From Ga0077555 sp046154645 (lineage in GTDB: Bacteria; Pseudomonadota; Alphaproteobacteria; Rhizobiales; Hyphomicrobiaceae), in contig JBJXDZ010000134.1 in the NCBI GenBank assembly GCA_046154645.1, positions 6,288-70,287 of the forward strand: 64,000 nucleotides of DNA, given 5' to 3'. The position numbers were made by a program, and so were the translations under genes. Numbering within the stretch: position 1 is the first letter of the stretch; each line of letters begins with the position of its first letter. Under the pieces are notes generated by a model that had not been told where the DNA came from, ran no database searches, and saw only the letters and a program-made list of their open reading frames with translations. Below are positions 32,918 through 41,006 of the stretch, piece after piece.

Positions 32918-33130
32918 GCTCAGTCTCCTTCTTGTATCAACACCGATGCCGAGTTGTTTGCCGCATGTGTTGCCGTTTGCCTTTGATAGCCATCAAAAGT
33001 GTGGCCCGGCCAGCATTGCCAAGCCATGCAAAGGTGGTTGACCAGCCGCTCGATGGCGCAGTTGTGGCCAAGCGGCTGGAGGCGTGTAGAATGCCGCGCG
33101 AAGCATGGCACACCTCTGACCGAGACCCTC

Positions 33131-34297
33131 ATGAACCTCGAACCCTCCGAAGAACAACGCGCCATCATTGCGCAGGTGCGCCGCTTCGTGCGTGAGGAGA
33201 TCGTACCGCTGGAGGACAAGCTCGATCCCGATGCGAGCGAGCTGCCGCAGGAGGAGCAGACGCGCCTCGTCGCCAAGGTGAAAGCGATGGGTCTCTACGG
33301 CCTCGACATTCCCGCCGAGTTCGGTGGCCCCGGCATCGACATGACGACACGCGTCCTCTTGGCGATCGAGATGGGGCAGCATCGCGCCGGCATCTACGCG
33401 CCGTGCTACGGCGTGTTCGGCACGGCCGGCCTGGCGCAGCTCTATGAAGCCACGGAGGAGCAGAAGGAGAAGTATCTGCGGCCGATGCTGCGCGGCGAGA
33501 AGAAGGGCTTCTTCGGTTTGACCGAGCCCTCTGGAGGCTCCGACCCTGCCCGTGCCATCAGGACGCGGGCAACCAAGACCAACGAGGGTTGGGTCATCAA
33601 CGGCTCAAAGATTTTCATTTCTGCGGCCGACAAGGCGGACTTCGGCCTCGTCTTCGCCCGCACCGATCCCGAGCGTGGCCGCGGTGGCGTCACCTGCTTC
33701 ATCGTTGAGACCTCGAACCCGGGCTTTCATGTCCGGCGCATCGTGCACACGCTGCGCTCGTCGCACTACGCCACCGAGCTTCAATTCGAGGACATGAAGG
33801 TGCCCGACAGCGCCATCCTGGGGGAGCTCAACAAGGGCTTTGCCATCGCCAACGAGCGACTCTCGCGGCAACGCATTCCCTACGCCGCCCAGTGTCTGGC
33901 GCCTGCCTACAAGGCGCACGAGATGGCGGTCGATTACGCCAAGCAGCGCGAAACCTTCGGCGCGAAGCTGTCATCGCGGCAGGCCATCCAGTGGATGCTG
34001 GTCGACAACGAAATCGATCTGCGGCAATCGACGCTCATGTGTCTGGCCGCTGCCGCCAAATGCGACAACCAGGAGCCGTTCCGCATGGAAGCGGGCCTCG
34101 CCAAGCTCGTTGCCAGTGAAGCGGCGGGCCGCGTCGTCGATCGCTCGATGCAGATTTTCGGCGGCTACGGCATGACCAAGGACTTCCCCTTCGAGCGCTG
34201 GTATCGCGAGTTGCGCATCCGCCGCGTCGGTGAGGGCCCGAACGAGGTGCAGCGTCACGTCATCGCGCGGGATCTGCTCGGCGAAAGCTTGCGGTAG
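33131..34297 (+). CDS. Acyl-CoA dehydrogenase
   Basis: A 388-residue FAD enzyme that makes the alpha,beta double bond of acyl-CoA thioesters and passes electrons to ETF. It has the N-terminal helical domain (EEQRAIIAQVRRFVREEIVP), FFGLTEPSGGSDPA (FAD and substrate contact), GWVINGSKIFISAADKADF, and RIRRVGEGPNEVQRHVIARDLL at the C-terminus. The catalytic base position cannot be fixed by eye. It is followed 21 bases later by the propeller-fold gene. Confidence 0.94.
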   Translation: MNLEPSEEQRAIIAQVRRFVREEIVPLEDKLDPDASELPQEEQTRLVAKVKAMGLYGLDIPAEFGGPGIDMTTRVLLAIEMGQHRAGIYAPCYGVFGTAGLAQLYEATEEQKEKYLRPMLRGEKKGFFGLTEPSGGSDPARAIRTRATKTNEGWVINGSKIFISAADKADFGLVFARTDPERGRGGVTCFIVETSNPGFHVRRIVHTLRSSHYATELQFEDMKVPDSAILGELNKGFAIANERLSRQRIPYAAQCLAPAYKAHEMAVDYAKQRETFGAKLSSRQAIQWMLVDNEIDLRQSTLMCLAAAAKCDNQEPFRMEAGLAKLVASEAAGRVVDRSMQIFGGYGMTKDFPFERWYRELRIRRVGEGPNEVQRHVIARDLLGESLR

Positions 34298-34318
34298 CTG
34301 CGACAGAGAGTAAGCCCC

Positions 34319-35188
34319 ATGCGCCTCGCGCGGTTCGCCACCAATCCGATCATCCGCCCGCACATGGACGCGCGCATGGGTGACAACATCAATGGTCCCT
34401 CGCTCATTCGCGTGCCGGACTGGGTGAAGGCTCCACTTGGGCGCTACTACCTCTATTTCGCGCATCACGACGGCCGCTACATTCGTCTCGCTTTTGCTGA
34501 TGATCTCGCGGGGCCATGGACCATGCATGAGCCGGGCGTCCTGCCGCTCGCACAGTCCACGTTCGCTGGCCACATTGCCTCCCCCGATGTGCACATCGAT
34601 GACGCCGAACGGCGCATCCGCATGTACTTTCACGGCGCCGACGCGCCGAGCGGCGCCAAAGACAGCCCGCAGTTCACGCGGGTGGCGCTATCGAGCGATG
34701 GCCTGAATTTCTCAGCTATGCCGGAGAACCTGGGCAAGTCCTATTTCCGCGTCTTCGCGTGGCGCGACGATGTCTACGCGCTCGGCATGCCCGGGGACAT
34801 CTATCGCTCCAAGGATGGCCTGACGAACTTCGAGATGGGCCCCACACTGTTTACGCCGCAGATGCGCCACGCCGCGCTCAAGCTCGATGGCCACACGCTC
34901 TCGGTTTTCTACACCAACGTCGGCGATGCCCCTGAAAGCATTCTCCTGTCGCGCATCGATCTCACGCCCGATTGGCGCGCCTGGCAGGCCACGCCGCCGG
35001 TGACGGTGCTGCAACCGGAATTAGCCTACGAAGGCGCCGATCAACCGCGCAAGCCGTCCGTGCGCGGTCTCGTGCACGGCCCGGTCTGCCAGCTCCGCGA
35101 TCCCGCCATTTACCGCGAGGACGGCCGCACTTATCTGCTCTATTCAGTTGCCGGCGAGCACGGCATCGCCATCGGCGAAATCACCTGA
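34319..35188 (+). CDS. GH43-like five-bladed propeller protein
   Basis: A 289-residue protein without a signal peptide. It shows glycoside hydrolase 43/62-type repeats: NPIIRPHMDARMGDNINGPSLIRVPDW, YYLYFAHHDGRYIRLAFADDLAGPW, SPDVHIDDAERRIRMYFHG, and DPAIYREDGRTYLLYSVAGE. Acidic residues are present in the blades, but a glycosidase catalytic set is not certain. Pairing with an acyl-CoA dehydrogenase gives no clear pathway. Confidence 0.75.
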   Translation: MRLARFATNPIIRPHMDARMGDNINGPSLIRVPDWVKAPLGRYYLYFAHHDGRYIRLAFADDLAGPWTMHEPGVLPLAQSTFAGHIASPDVHIDDAERRIRMYFHGADAPSGAKDSPQFTRVALSSDGLNFSAMPENLGKSYFRVFAWRDDVYALGMPGDIYRSKDGLTNFEMGPTLFTPQMRHAALKLDGHTLSVFYTNVGDAPESILLSRIDLTPDWRAWQATPPVTVLQPELAYEGADQPRKPSVRGLVHGPVCQLRDPAIYREDGRTYLLYSVAGEHGIAIGEIT

Positions 35189-35211
35189 TCGCGATCGTTT
35201 CGGATCACGAT

Positions 35212-36807
35212 TTACAAGGTTGCCTCGCTGCCGAGGATCACGGTCGCCTGCGACGAGAACACGCCGCCGTTGCCGTGCGCCAGCGCCGTGTCCGCGCGTT
35301 TGACTTGCCGGTCGCCGCATTCGCCGCGCAATTGCCGTGTCGCCTCGATGAGCAGGAACAGGCCATACATGCCGGGATGGCAATAGGAGAGACCGCCGCC
35401 GTTGGTGTTGACGGGCAGGGAACCCTTGGGCCCGATCCGGCCACCCTCGACGAAGCGGCCGCCCTCGCCCTTCGGGCAGAAGCCGAGATCCTCCAGGAAC
35501 ATGATCGTGTTAATGGTGAAGGCATCGTAGAGCTCGAGCACGTCGATGTCCGTGGCGCCGAGCTTGGCCATGCGATAGGCCGTCTCGCCCGCCAGCTTCG
35601 CCCCCGTCCCCGTCAGATCTGGCATCGACGAGATCGAGGCGTGTGTGATCGATTGCCCGCAGCCGAGCACATAAGCTGGCTTCTTTTTCAGGGATCGCGC
35701 GCGCGCAGCCGACGTGATGATAATGGCGCCGCCACCATCCGTCGACAGGCAGCAATCGCGCACGGTCAACGGCGCGCTGATCATGCGTGACGACAGCACG
35801 CCCTCAATGGTCAACGGCTTCTTGTCCCAGGCAAGCGGGTTCATGCGCGCCCAATCGCGCGCGGCCACTGCGACGGCCGCCAATTGCTCGCGCGTGGTGC
35901 CGTACTGGTGCATGTGGCGCGCCGCCGCCATGGCATAGGCCGACGCCGGCAGGAACGGTTTGAAGGGCGTTTCATAAGGATTGATCTCGCGCACCGAGGC
36001 CTGCTTGCGCCCGACACTGCGCTGCGTGCTGCCATAGGCGATCGCGGCCACAGAGCATTGCCCGAGTTGGATCGCGGCCATGGCCTGCTCGACGTGATAC
36101 TCGAACGAGGAGCCGCCAATGATGGTGCTGCCGATGACCGGCGGATCGATGCCGAGAGTTTCGCACAGCGACAGCGCCGACGTGCGCGCCTGCGTGGTGG
36201 CGCAGAACAACCCATCGATGTCCTGAAGCTTGAGGCCGCAATCGTCGAGGGCCCGCGTGATGCCTTGGGCCATCAAGTCGATCGGCGTCAATCCGTCGGC
36301 CACCTGGCCCAGATCGGATTCAGCCACACCGACGATTGCCGCGCCGCCACGCTTGAGTTGTGACACCGGCCGTACGGCTGGTGGCCTCGCACGCGGTACG
36401 CTGGTGACCACAGCCGGTTTGGTTGTCGCCGCTGCGTCAGGCACGAACACCGGCATGGGCGGCTCCTCGCCGCCGGGACGATGCACCCGGAACGCCACGC
36501 GCATGCCGATTGTCACCGCCTCCGCTGCGATGCCCTCGACGCGGCTCATCAGGCGGAAGCCTTCGTCGCAGTCGATCAGCGCCACGTTGTAGGATTTGCC
36601 CTCTACCGGTTGCACGGCCGTCGTTGAATACACCGTGCCCTTGCCCGAGGCGATGCGCCACTCGAGGTTCGTCGACCCTGAGAATGGACACACGAGGCGC
36701 GGATAGAACACGGCGCGCTTGGCGTCCGGGCTCCACTGATAGGCCAACTCATCCCTCTCGAGATGAGCCAGGTAGATGGCATGCGGAGATTTGCGAGCGT
36801 CGGCCAT
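35212..36807 (-). CDS. DUF35 OB-fold / thiolase-like fusion protein
   Basis: A 531-residue protein. Residues 1 to ~135 are a DUF35 acyl-CoA-binding OB fold (AVFYPRLVCPFSGSTNLEWRIASGKGTVYS). After a Pro/Arg linker, residues ~155-531 form a thiolase/SCP2-type enzyme (AIVGVAESDLG, IGGSSFEYHVEQAM, DCCLSTDGGGAIIITS, VLELYDAFTINT, NTNGGGLSYCHPGMYG). The usual zinc-ribbon Cys of DUF35 are mostly lost. The two domains are normally separate subunits, as in steroid side-chain aldolases. The start at 36807 is tentative; 36819 and 36852 are also possible. Confidence 0.85.
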   Translation of the reverse strand: MADARKSPHAIYLAHLERDELAYQWSPDAKRAVFYPRLVCPFSGSTNLEWRIASGKGTVYSTTAVQPVEGKSYNVALIDCDEGFRLMSRVEGIAAEAVTIGMRVAFRVHRPGGEEPPMPVFVPDAAATTKPAVVTSVPRARPPAVRPVSQLKRGGAAIVGVAESDLGQVADGLTPIDLMAQGITRALDDCGLKLQDIDGLFCATTQARTSALSLCETLGIDPPVIGSTIIGGSSFEYHVEQAMAAIQLGQCSVAAIAYGSTQRSVGRKQASVREINPYETPFKPFLPASAYAMAAARHMHQYGTTREQLAAVAVAARDWARMNPLAWDKKPLTIEGVLSSRMISAPLTVRDCCLSTDGGGAIIITSAARARSLKKKPAYVLGCGQSITHASISSMPDLTGTGAKLAGETAYRMAKLGATDIDVLELYDAFTINTIMFLEDLGFCPKGEGGRFVEGGRIGPKGSLPVNTNGGGLSYCHPGMYGLFLLIEATRQLRGECGDRQVKRADTALAHGNGGVFSSQATVILGSEATL

Positions 36808-36911
36808 GGAGATATCCATCGGGAACTGAGGAACGAGACCTGAAGTGTGCAACTTATAGCAACTGCACCCGCCGATGCATCTCCGGCTTCACCATCTGGT
36901 TGGCGCTATTT

Positions 36912-37275
36912 CCGAGCCCGACCCACGCGATCCCGGATCTGCGTGGGGACACGTGCCGGGTGCTGCTGGGCACCTTAAGGCGCACGAAAAGGCGTGTCCC
37001 CACTTCGTCCGGGAAGACAGAGGGTGGGTGAAGAATCGGAGAACACCAAACCCACTCACTTGTCTTCCCGGAAGCCGCGCGCAGGTTGTGGCGACGTCGT
37101 TGGGATTGAGCATCCAAGCGCGTGGCTATCCGGGATCGCGCCGTCAGCCGTGTGTCCGCGCCTCACCGAAGCGGGATCTGCGTAGGGCGCACGCTCTCGC
37201 GTTGCGCCTTCCATTGCCCCGTGCCAACCGGCGCGCGCTCTCCCTTCGTCCGGAAAGACGTGTGGGAGCTGCGGT
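36912..37275 (+). repeat. Dispersed intergenic repeat, copy B (two outer modules around one inner module)
   Basis: The gap 36853-37342 contains no gene. It carries CCCGACCCACGCGATCCCGG with a GGGAAGACAGAGGGTGGGT end (36915-37028). It then has CTTCCCGGAAGCCGCGC and GCGTGGCTATCCGGGAT (37063-37135), and a second outer module with GCGGGATCTGCGTAGGGCGC ... TTGCCCCGTGCCAA (37170-37260). The same boxes occur at 6.6 kb and 46.7 kb. Confidence 0.7.
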
Positions 37276-37342
37276 TGGGACATCAAGGATGGAGAGGTGG
37301 GCCGGGACGCAGAGCCAGTGAGGTGTACCCGGGGCCACGAAC

Positions 37343-37726
37343 TCACCCCATATAGGCCATGGCTTCGATCTCGACCTTCATGCGTGGGTCCACCAACGAC
37401 GTCACTTCCACCAGCGTGGACGCCGGCCTGTGCTCGCCGAAGAACTTGATGCGGCGCGGATTGATCAGCGGCCGTTCCTTGATGTCGGTCATGAACACCA
37501 GCACCTTGACGACGTGCTCCGGTCCGGCACCCGCGGCCTGCAGGCATTTCGCCATCATGTCCATGGCGATGTCGAACTGGGCCGCCGTGCTGTCGGGGAT
37601 ATGGCCCTTGTCGTCCTGGCCGACGAGCCCGGATACCCACACGATGGGGCCGGCCTTGGTGACGTGGCAGTAGTGGCTGACGGGCGCGGGCCCGCCGGGG
37701 ATCATGATGCGCTCGATCTTGGCCAT
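37343..37726 (-). CDS. RidA family protein (enamine/imine deaminase)
   Basis: A 127-residue YjgF/YER057c/UK114-family protein. Members hydrolyse reactive enamines/imines released by PLP enzymes. It shows VWVSGLVGQDDKGHIPDSTAAQFDIAMDMM and STLVEVTSLVDPRMKVEIEAMAY, where the Arg and Glu near the C-terminus are the usual active-site pair. The ATG at 37726 fits the family start. It stands alone beside the repeat patch. Confidence 0.92.
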   Translation of the reverse strand: MAKIERIMIPGGPAPVSHYCHVTKAGPIVWVSGLVGQDDKGHIPDSTAAQFDIAMDMMAKCLQAAGAGPEHVVKVLVFMTDIKERPLINPRRIKFFGEHRPASTLVEVTSLVDPRMKVEIEAMAYMG

Positions 37727-37846
37727 GAGGTTTGCTCCGTTGCGTGCAGGGGATGGATCGAAGGCTAGCGATGGCACGGCAGCGGGGCAACCGCGCTCTC
37801 AGAGGCAACGGGTGATTCAAGGCATCGCACGACGTCACTGGCGACG

Positions 37847-38377
37847 TTATCGGCGCTCATACTCGCGACGGATGGCTTCGAGGAAGGCCGCCACTTCGCC
37901 CGGCGACCGCAAGTGGTGGATGCGTTTCGTCGCCGCCTGCTCGGCCACAAGTTGCCGATAGCGCGGCGTCAGCTGCCGGTGGCATAGTCCAATGACGCGG
38001 TAGCTGCTGTAGGTGCTGCTCCAGATCGGGCTCCCCGCGGGCCACCCTTGCGGCGTCGTGAAATGGCCTTGGAAAAAGCGTTTCGTCACCCGCCAGTAAT
38101 GCGTCGCCAGCGGCAGATCGATGTAGATGAGTGTGTCGGCCGCCGCAAACCGTTCCCAGGCCGAAGCAACGCTGCCGTAGCCGTCGATGATCCACGTGTC
38201 CTGCTGCAGGATCTCGGTATGCGCCTGCAGATACTCGGCTTGGGAGACCGCGTGGCCGCCGTCTTTGAATTGAATTCTGTCGAGCGGGTACCATGGCAGC
38301 TGCGTGAGCTCAGCCAACTGACGTGCCAGCGTCGATTTCCCGCCGCCCGCATTGCCGAACACGGCGACGCGCTTCAT
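37847..38377 (-). CDS. P-loop kinase-like ATPase (adenylate kinase/FlaR-type)
   Basis: A 176-residue nucleoside-kinase-fold protein with the Walker A motif VFGNAGGGKSTLA at the N-terminus, PLDRIQFKDGG, TWIIDGYGSV, and LIYIDLPLATHYWRVTKR. It resembles the so-called DNA topology modulation (FlaR-like) group, whose real substrate is unknown. Monocistronic. Confidence 0.85.
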   Translation of the reverse strand: MKRVAVFGNAGGGKSTLARQLAELTQLPWYPLDRIQFKDGGHAVSQAEYLQAHTEILQQDTWIIDGYGSVASAWERFAAADTLIYIDLPLATHYWRVTKRFFQGHFTTPQGWPAGSPIWSSTYSSYRVIGLCHRQLTPRYRQLVAEQAATKRIHHLRSPGEVAAFLEAIRREYERR

Positions 38378-38494
38378 GTGGCACGTGTTGGCATGGGATG
38401 GTCAGGCTCCGTTGTGCTTCGAGATCAGCTGGTCGCGCGGAGTCCCGGGCCACGCTTGGTCGCGGCAACTCGAAGACGCCGGAGTGAGGGCGCG

Positions 38495-38842
38495 TCAGCT
38501 TTTGCCTGCGGCCGCCGTGCGCTCGCTTAGCAAGTGCATCGCATTGCCCAGTAGCGTAAAGGTCGCCAGCAGTGCAAGCCCGATCAGGACGATCAGCAAG
38601 ATGATATCGGCCAACGTTGGCGCACCGCGCAGCGACGAGGTCAAAAGCCCCACCACCATCATCGGCAGGCCACCAGCGGCAAGCATCGCAACATTGTAGA
38701 GCGAGCCCATTTTCTCGCGCAGCGCTGCCAGAGCGCCAGCATTGGTGTCCGCATGCTGCGAATTGAAACCTGCGAGAACGAGGGCGCCGACGATCAAGCC
38801 AAATGCCAACGCGTAGATCAGATCGATGAGGGTAAAAGACAT
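38495..38842 (-). CDS. Small membrane protein, three helices
   Basis: A 115-residue protein with hydrophobic segments near residues 5-25 (LIYALAFGLIVGALVLAGF), 50-68 (VAMLAAGGLPMMVVGLL) and 78-100 (ADIILLIVLIGLALLATFTLLG). It has a polar loop between the first two and a short Lys/Ser tail. I do not recognise a family. It lies 117 bases upstream of the P-loop kinase gene on the same strand. Confidence 0.65.
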   Translation of the reverse strand: MSFTLIDLIYALAFGLIVGALVLAGFNSQHADTNAGALAALREKMGSLYNVAMLAAGGLPMMVVGLLTSSLRGAPTLADIILLIVLIGLALLATFTLLGNAMHLLSERTAAAGKS

Positions 38843-39027
38843 CGAGGCATCCCTTCAACGGAGGCATACCAGTCCGCGAATTCGAACAAAGTAGCGCCCC
38901 CTGCCAGTTGCCGCAAGGTGGCCCTGACGACAGATGGCCATGGCGCATCTTAGCTGCCGCCGTTGACCAGCGCCGCGTTCCCGCGCACGTTCAGGGCAAC
39001 AACAACGCGCCCAACCGGAGGCCCCCC

Positions 39028-39801
39028 ATGTCCATGCTCGATCTTCCCCGCATCTCAGCCGACCTCGAGCGGATCCTGAAGCTGCGCAATCCCCCATTTG
39101 GCATGAAGCTGTTCGAGAGCGCGGCCGAGATGGAGGCGATCCCGCGCATTCGTCGACCGAAGAACGTGCACACGCTGGATCAGTTGGTGGCGCAGGCAGC
39201 CCGCCTCGGCTGGACAGTCGGCGTCACCGGCGACAACCTGGTTGGTGCCCAGTGCCGGGCCGTGGTCGGTCTCGGCAACTCCAAGACGCCGGAGTGGGCC
39301 AGTGGCAAGGCGACGTTCGGCGTCTGGCACGGGACGCTGGAAGATGCGGCGGCGCGACAAGCGGCCCTCGATTGCGTGCCCGATGGCAAGTATCAGGGCC
39401 TCGCCATTTCCCCGCTCGCCGCCGGCCGCCTTGATCCCCCCGACATCGCGCTCTTCTACGCTACGCCCGGCGCCATGATGTATTTCATCAATGGCCTGCA
39501 ATACGTCGGCTACAAGAAGTTCGACTGGGGCGTGGTCGGTGAGACCGCCTGCGCCGACAGCTGGGGGCGTGCGCTATCCAAGCGCGAGGCCTCGCTGTCG
39601 ATCCCGTGCTTTGCCGAGCGGCGCTACGGTGGCGTGCTCGACGACGAGATGCTGATGGCGCTGCCGCCGGAGCAACTCGACAAGGCCATCAAGGGCATGG
39701 AGCAGCTGGCCAAGAACGGCCTGCGCTATCCGTTCCCGCAATACGGCATCCAGATGGACGTCCGCGAAGGCATGGCGCGCAGTTATCCGGATCGGAAGTG
39801 A
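39028..39801 (+). CDS. DUF169 family protein
   Basis: A 257-residue protein of the DUF169 family: ISADLERILKLRNPPFGMKLFE, AQAARLGWTVGVTGDNLVGAQCRAVVGLG, GLAISPLAAGRLDPPDIALFYATPG, and CADSWGRALSKREASLSIPCFAERRYGG. The Cys residues in AQC, ETAC and IPC are conserved-looking, but their role is unknown. GGAGG precedes the ATG at 39028. Confidence 0.88.
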   Translation: MSMLDLPRISADLERILKLRNPPFGMKLFESAAEMEAIPRIRRPKNVHTLDQLVAQAARLGWTVGVTGDNLVGAQCRAVVGLGNSKTPEWASGKATFGVWHGTLEDAAARQAALDCVPDGKYQGLAISPLAAGRLDPPDIALFYATPGAMMYFINGLQYVGYKKFDWGVVGETACADSWGRALSKREASLSIPCFAERRYGGVLDDEMLMALPPEQLDKAIKGMEQLAKNGLRYPFPQYGIQMDVREGMARSYPDRK

Positions 39802-39869
39802 AGGGATCAGGCACCAGGGGATCGCAGGGGCGACGCCACGCAAGGCCGTGTGCCTCGCCATCCTCCCGT

Positions 39870-40166
39870 TCAGCCTTTCTTGCCGAAGCTGGCAAAGGTC
39901 GGGCAACCGGACTTGAGCTCTTTGGTCAACTGGTCGAGGCTGCCGCTATCGGGGCCTCCTTGCTTGCTCAGCGATTTGCTCAGCCGATCGACGGTGTCGG
40001 CCACCTGCGCCTTGGTCAGGATGCCGGACTGCTCCGCCGTACTGGTCAGCGCGCAGGCGATGCGAATGCCTTCGAGCGCCGTCGAGGCACCGCGCCAGGC
40101 AAGGCCGCCACACGAGCCCAGCACCAGTGCGATCAAGGACAGAACGACGACCCAAACGGTCTTCAT
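39870..40166 (-). CDS. Small membrane-anchored protein, paralogue 1
   Basis: A 98-residue protein with an N-terminal hydrophobic anchor or signal (MKTVWVVVLSLIALVLGSCGG) ending at a Cys that could be a lipobox-like site. The helical domain IRIACALTSTAEQSGILTKAQVADTVDRL matches the neighbouring protein at 40207. AGGAGG lies just upstream. Probably cotranscribed with that paralogue. Confidence 0.72.
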   Translation of the reverse strand: MKTVWVVVLSLIALVLGSCGGLAWRGASTALEGIRIACALTSTAEQSGILTKAQVADTVDRLSKSLSKQGGPDSGSLDQLTKELKSGCPTFASFGKKG

Positions 40167-40206
40167 GATTGCCTCCTGAAGGAACTTGCATGACGCGCGC
40201 AGCGCC

Positions 40207-40467
40207 TCAGATTTTCGGGCATTCCGTCTTAAGCTTGACGGCATCGGCCTTGTCGTTGGCGCTGAGCTCTTTGCTCTGCACCAGGCGATCGATCAGGTCG
40301 GCGCGTTTGGCAGCATTGAGGTGACCGGCTTTTTCGGCCTCCGAGAGAACCTGGCAGGCGACGGCGAGCGTCAGCACCGGCCCCGTCGATCGCACCAGGA
40401 CGTTACCCAGCACCGCGCCGACAACAAGGGAGCCGAGAATGGTGAGCCAAGCATAAAGTGCACGCAT
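40207..40467 (-). CDS. Small membrane-anchored protein, paralogue 2
   Basis: An 86-residue protein with an N-terminal hydrophobic helix (LTILGSLVVGAVLGNVLV) and the domain LTLAVACQVLSEAEKAGHLNAAKRADLIDRL, which aligns with the neighbour at 39870 (xxACxxxxxAExxGxLxxxxxADxxDRL). Each domain has one Cys in this helix and one near the C-terminus (CPKI / GCPTF), so a disulfide outside the membrane is possible. Unknown function. Confidence 0.72.
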   Translation of the reverse strand: MRALYAWLTILGSLVVGAVLGNVLVRSTGPVLTLAVACQVLSEAEKAGHLNAAKRADLIDRLVQSKELSANDKADAVKLKTECPKI

Positions 40468-40511
40468 GATTGCATCATCTCCCTATGGGGCGCGATCGCG
40501 CAGCCGTTCGG

Positions 40512-40961
40512 TCAGCGCCGATACTGCACGAAAACCGACTTGGTTGCCATCTGATCATAAAGGCCGCGGGCGCGATAGTTGAACTCCTGCGTCATCCAGT
40601 AGGTGCGCGTGCATTGGCGACGGTCGGCTTCCGCGTAGACCGCCTCGATCAGGGCCCGCCCGATACCTTTGGCGCGCAATTGTGGCTCGACGAAGAGATC
40701 CTCGAGATAGCAGTAGTGGGTCGGCGACCAGGTGGAGCGGTGGAACAGCACATGCGCGAGGCCGACCGGCACGTCGTCAGGGCCGACCGCCACAAGTGCC
40801 AAATGGAAATCCGGCGCTCGCACCAGCAATCGCTGCCACGTCAACTCGATGACATCGTCGGCGACCGTCGCCTTATAGAAGGTGATGTAGCCCTTGAAGA
40901 GCTCGAGCCAGCGGGCCTTGTCCTTGGCCTCGAGGGAGCGCACACGAATGTCGTTGGGCAT
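40512..40961 (-). CDS. GNAT family N-acetyltransferase
   Basis: A 149-residue acetyltransferase: IRVRSLEAKDKARWLELFKGY at the N-terminus, GLAHVLFHRSTW, and the acetyl-CoA pyrophosphate loop DLFVEPQLRAKGIGRALIEAVY (R-x-x-G-x-G/A). The acceptor is unknown. A TTG start 27 bases upstream is possible, but the ATG at 40961 fits the family better. It is 45 bases downstream of the two small membrane genes' promoter side and reads the same way. Confidence 0.9.
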   Translation of the reverse strand: MPNDIRVRSLEAKDKARWLELFKGYITFYKATVADDVIELTWQRLLVRAPDFHLALVAVGPDDVPVGLAHVLFHRSTWSPTHYCYLEDLFVEPQLRAKGIGRALIEAVYAEADRRQCTRTYWMTQEFNYRARGLYDQMATKSVFVQYRR

Positions 40962-41006
40962 GGCACGAACGGATCCTTCCTGGGGCAACGGCTGCGGGTG
41001 GGCCGA

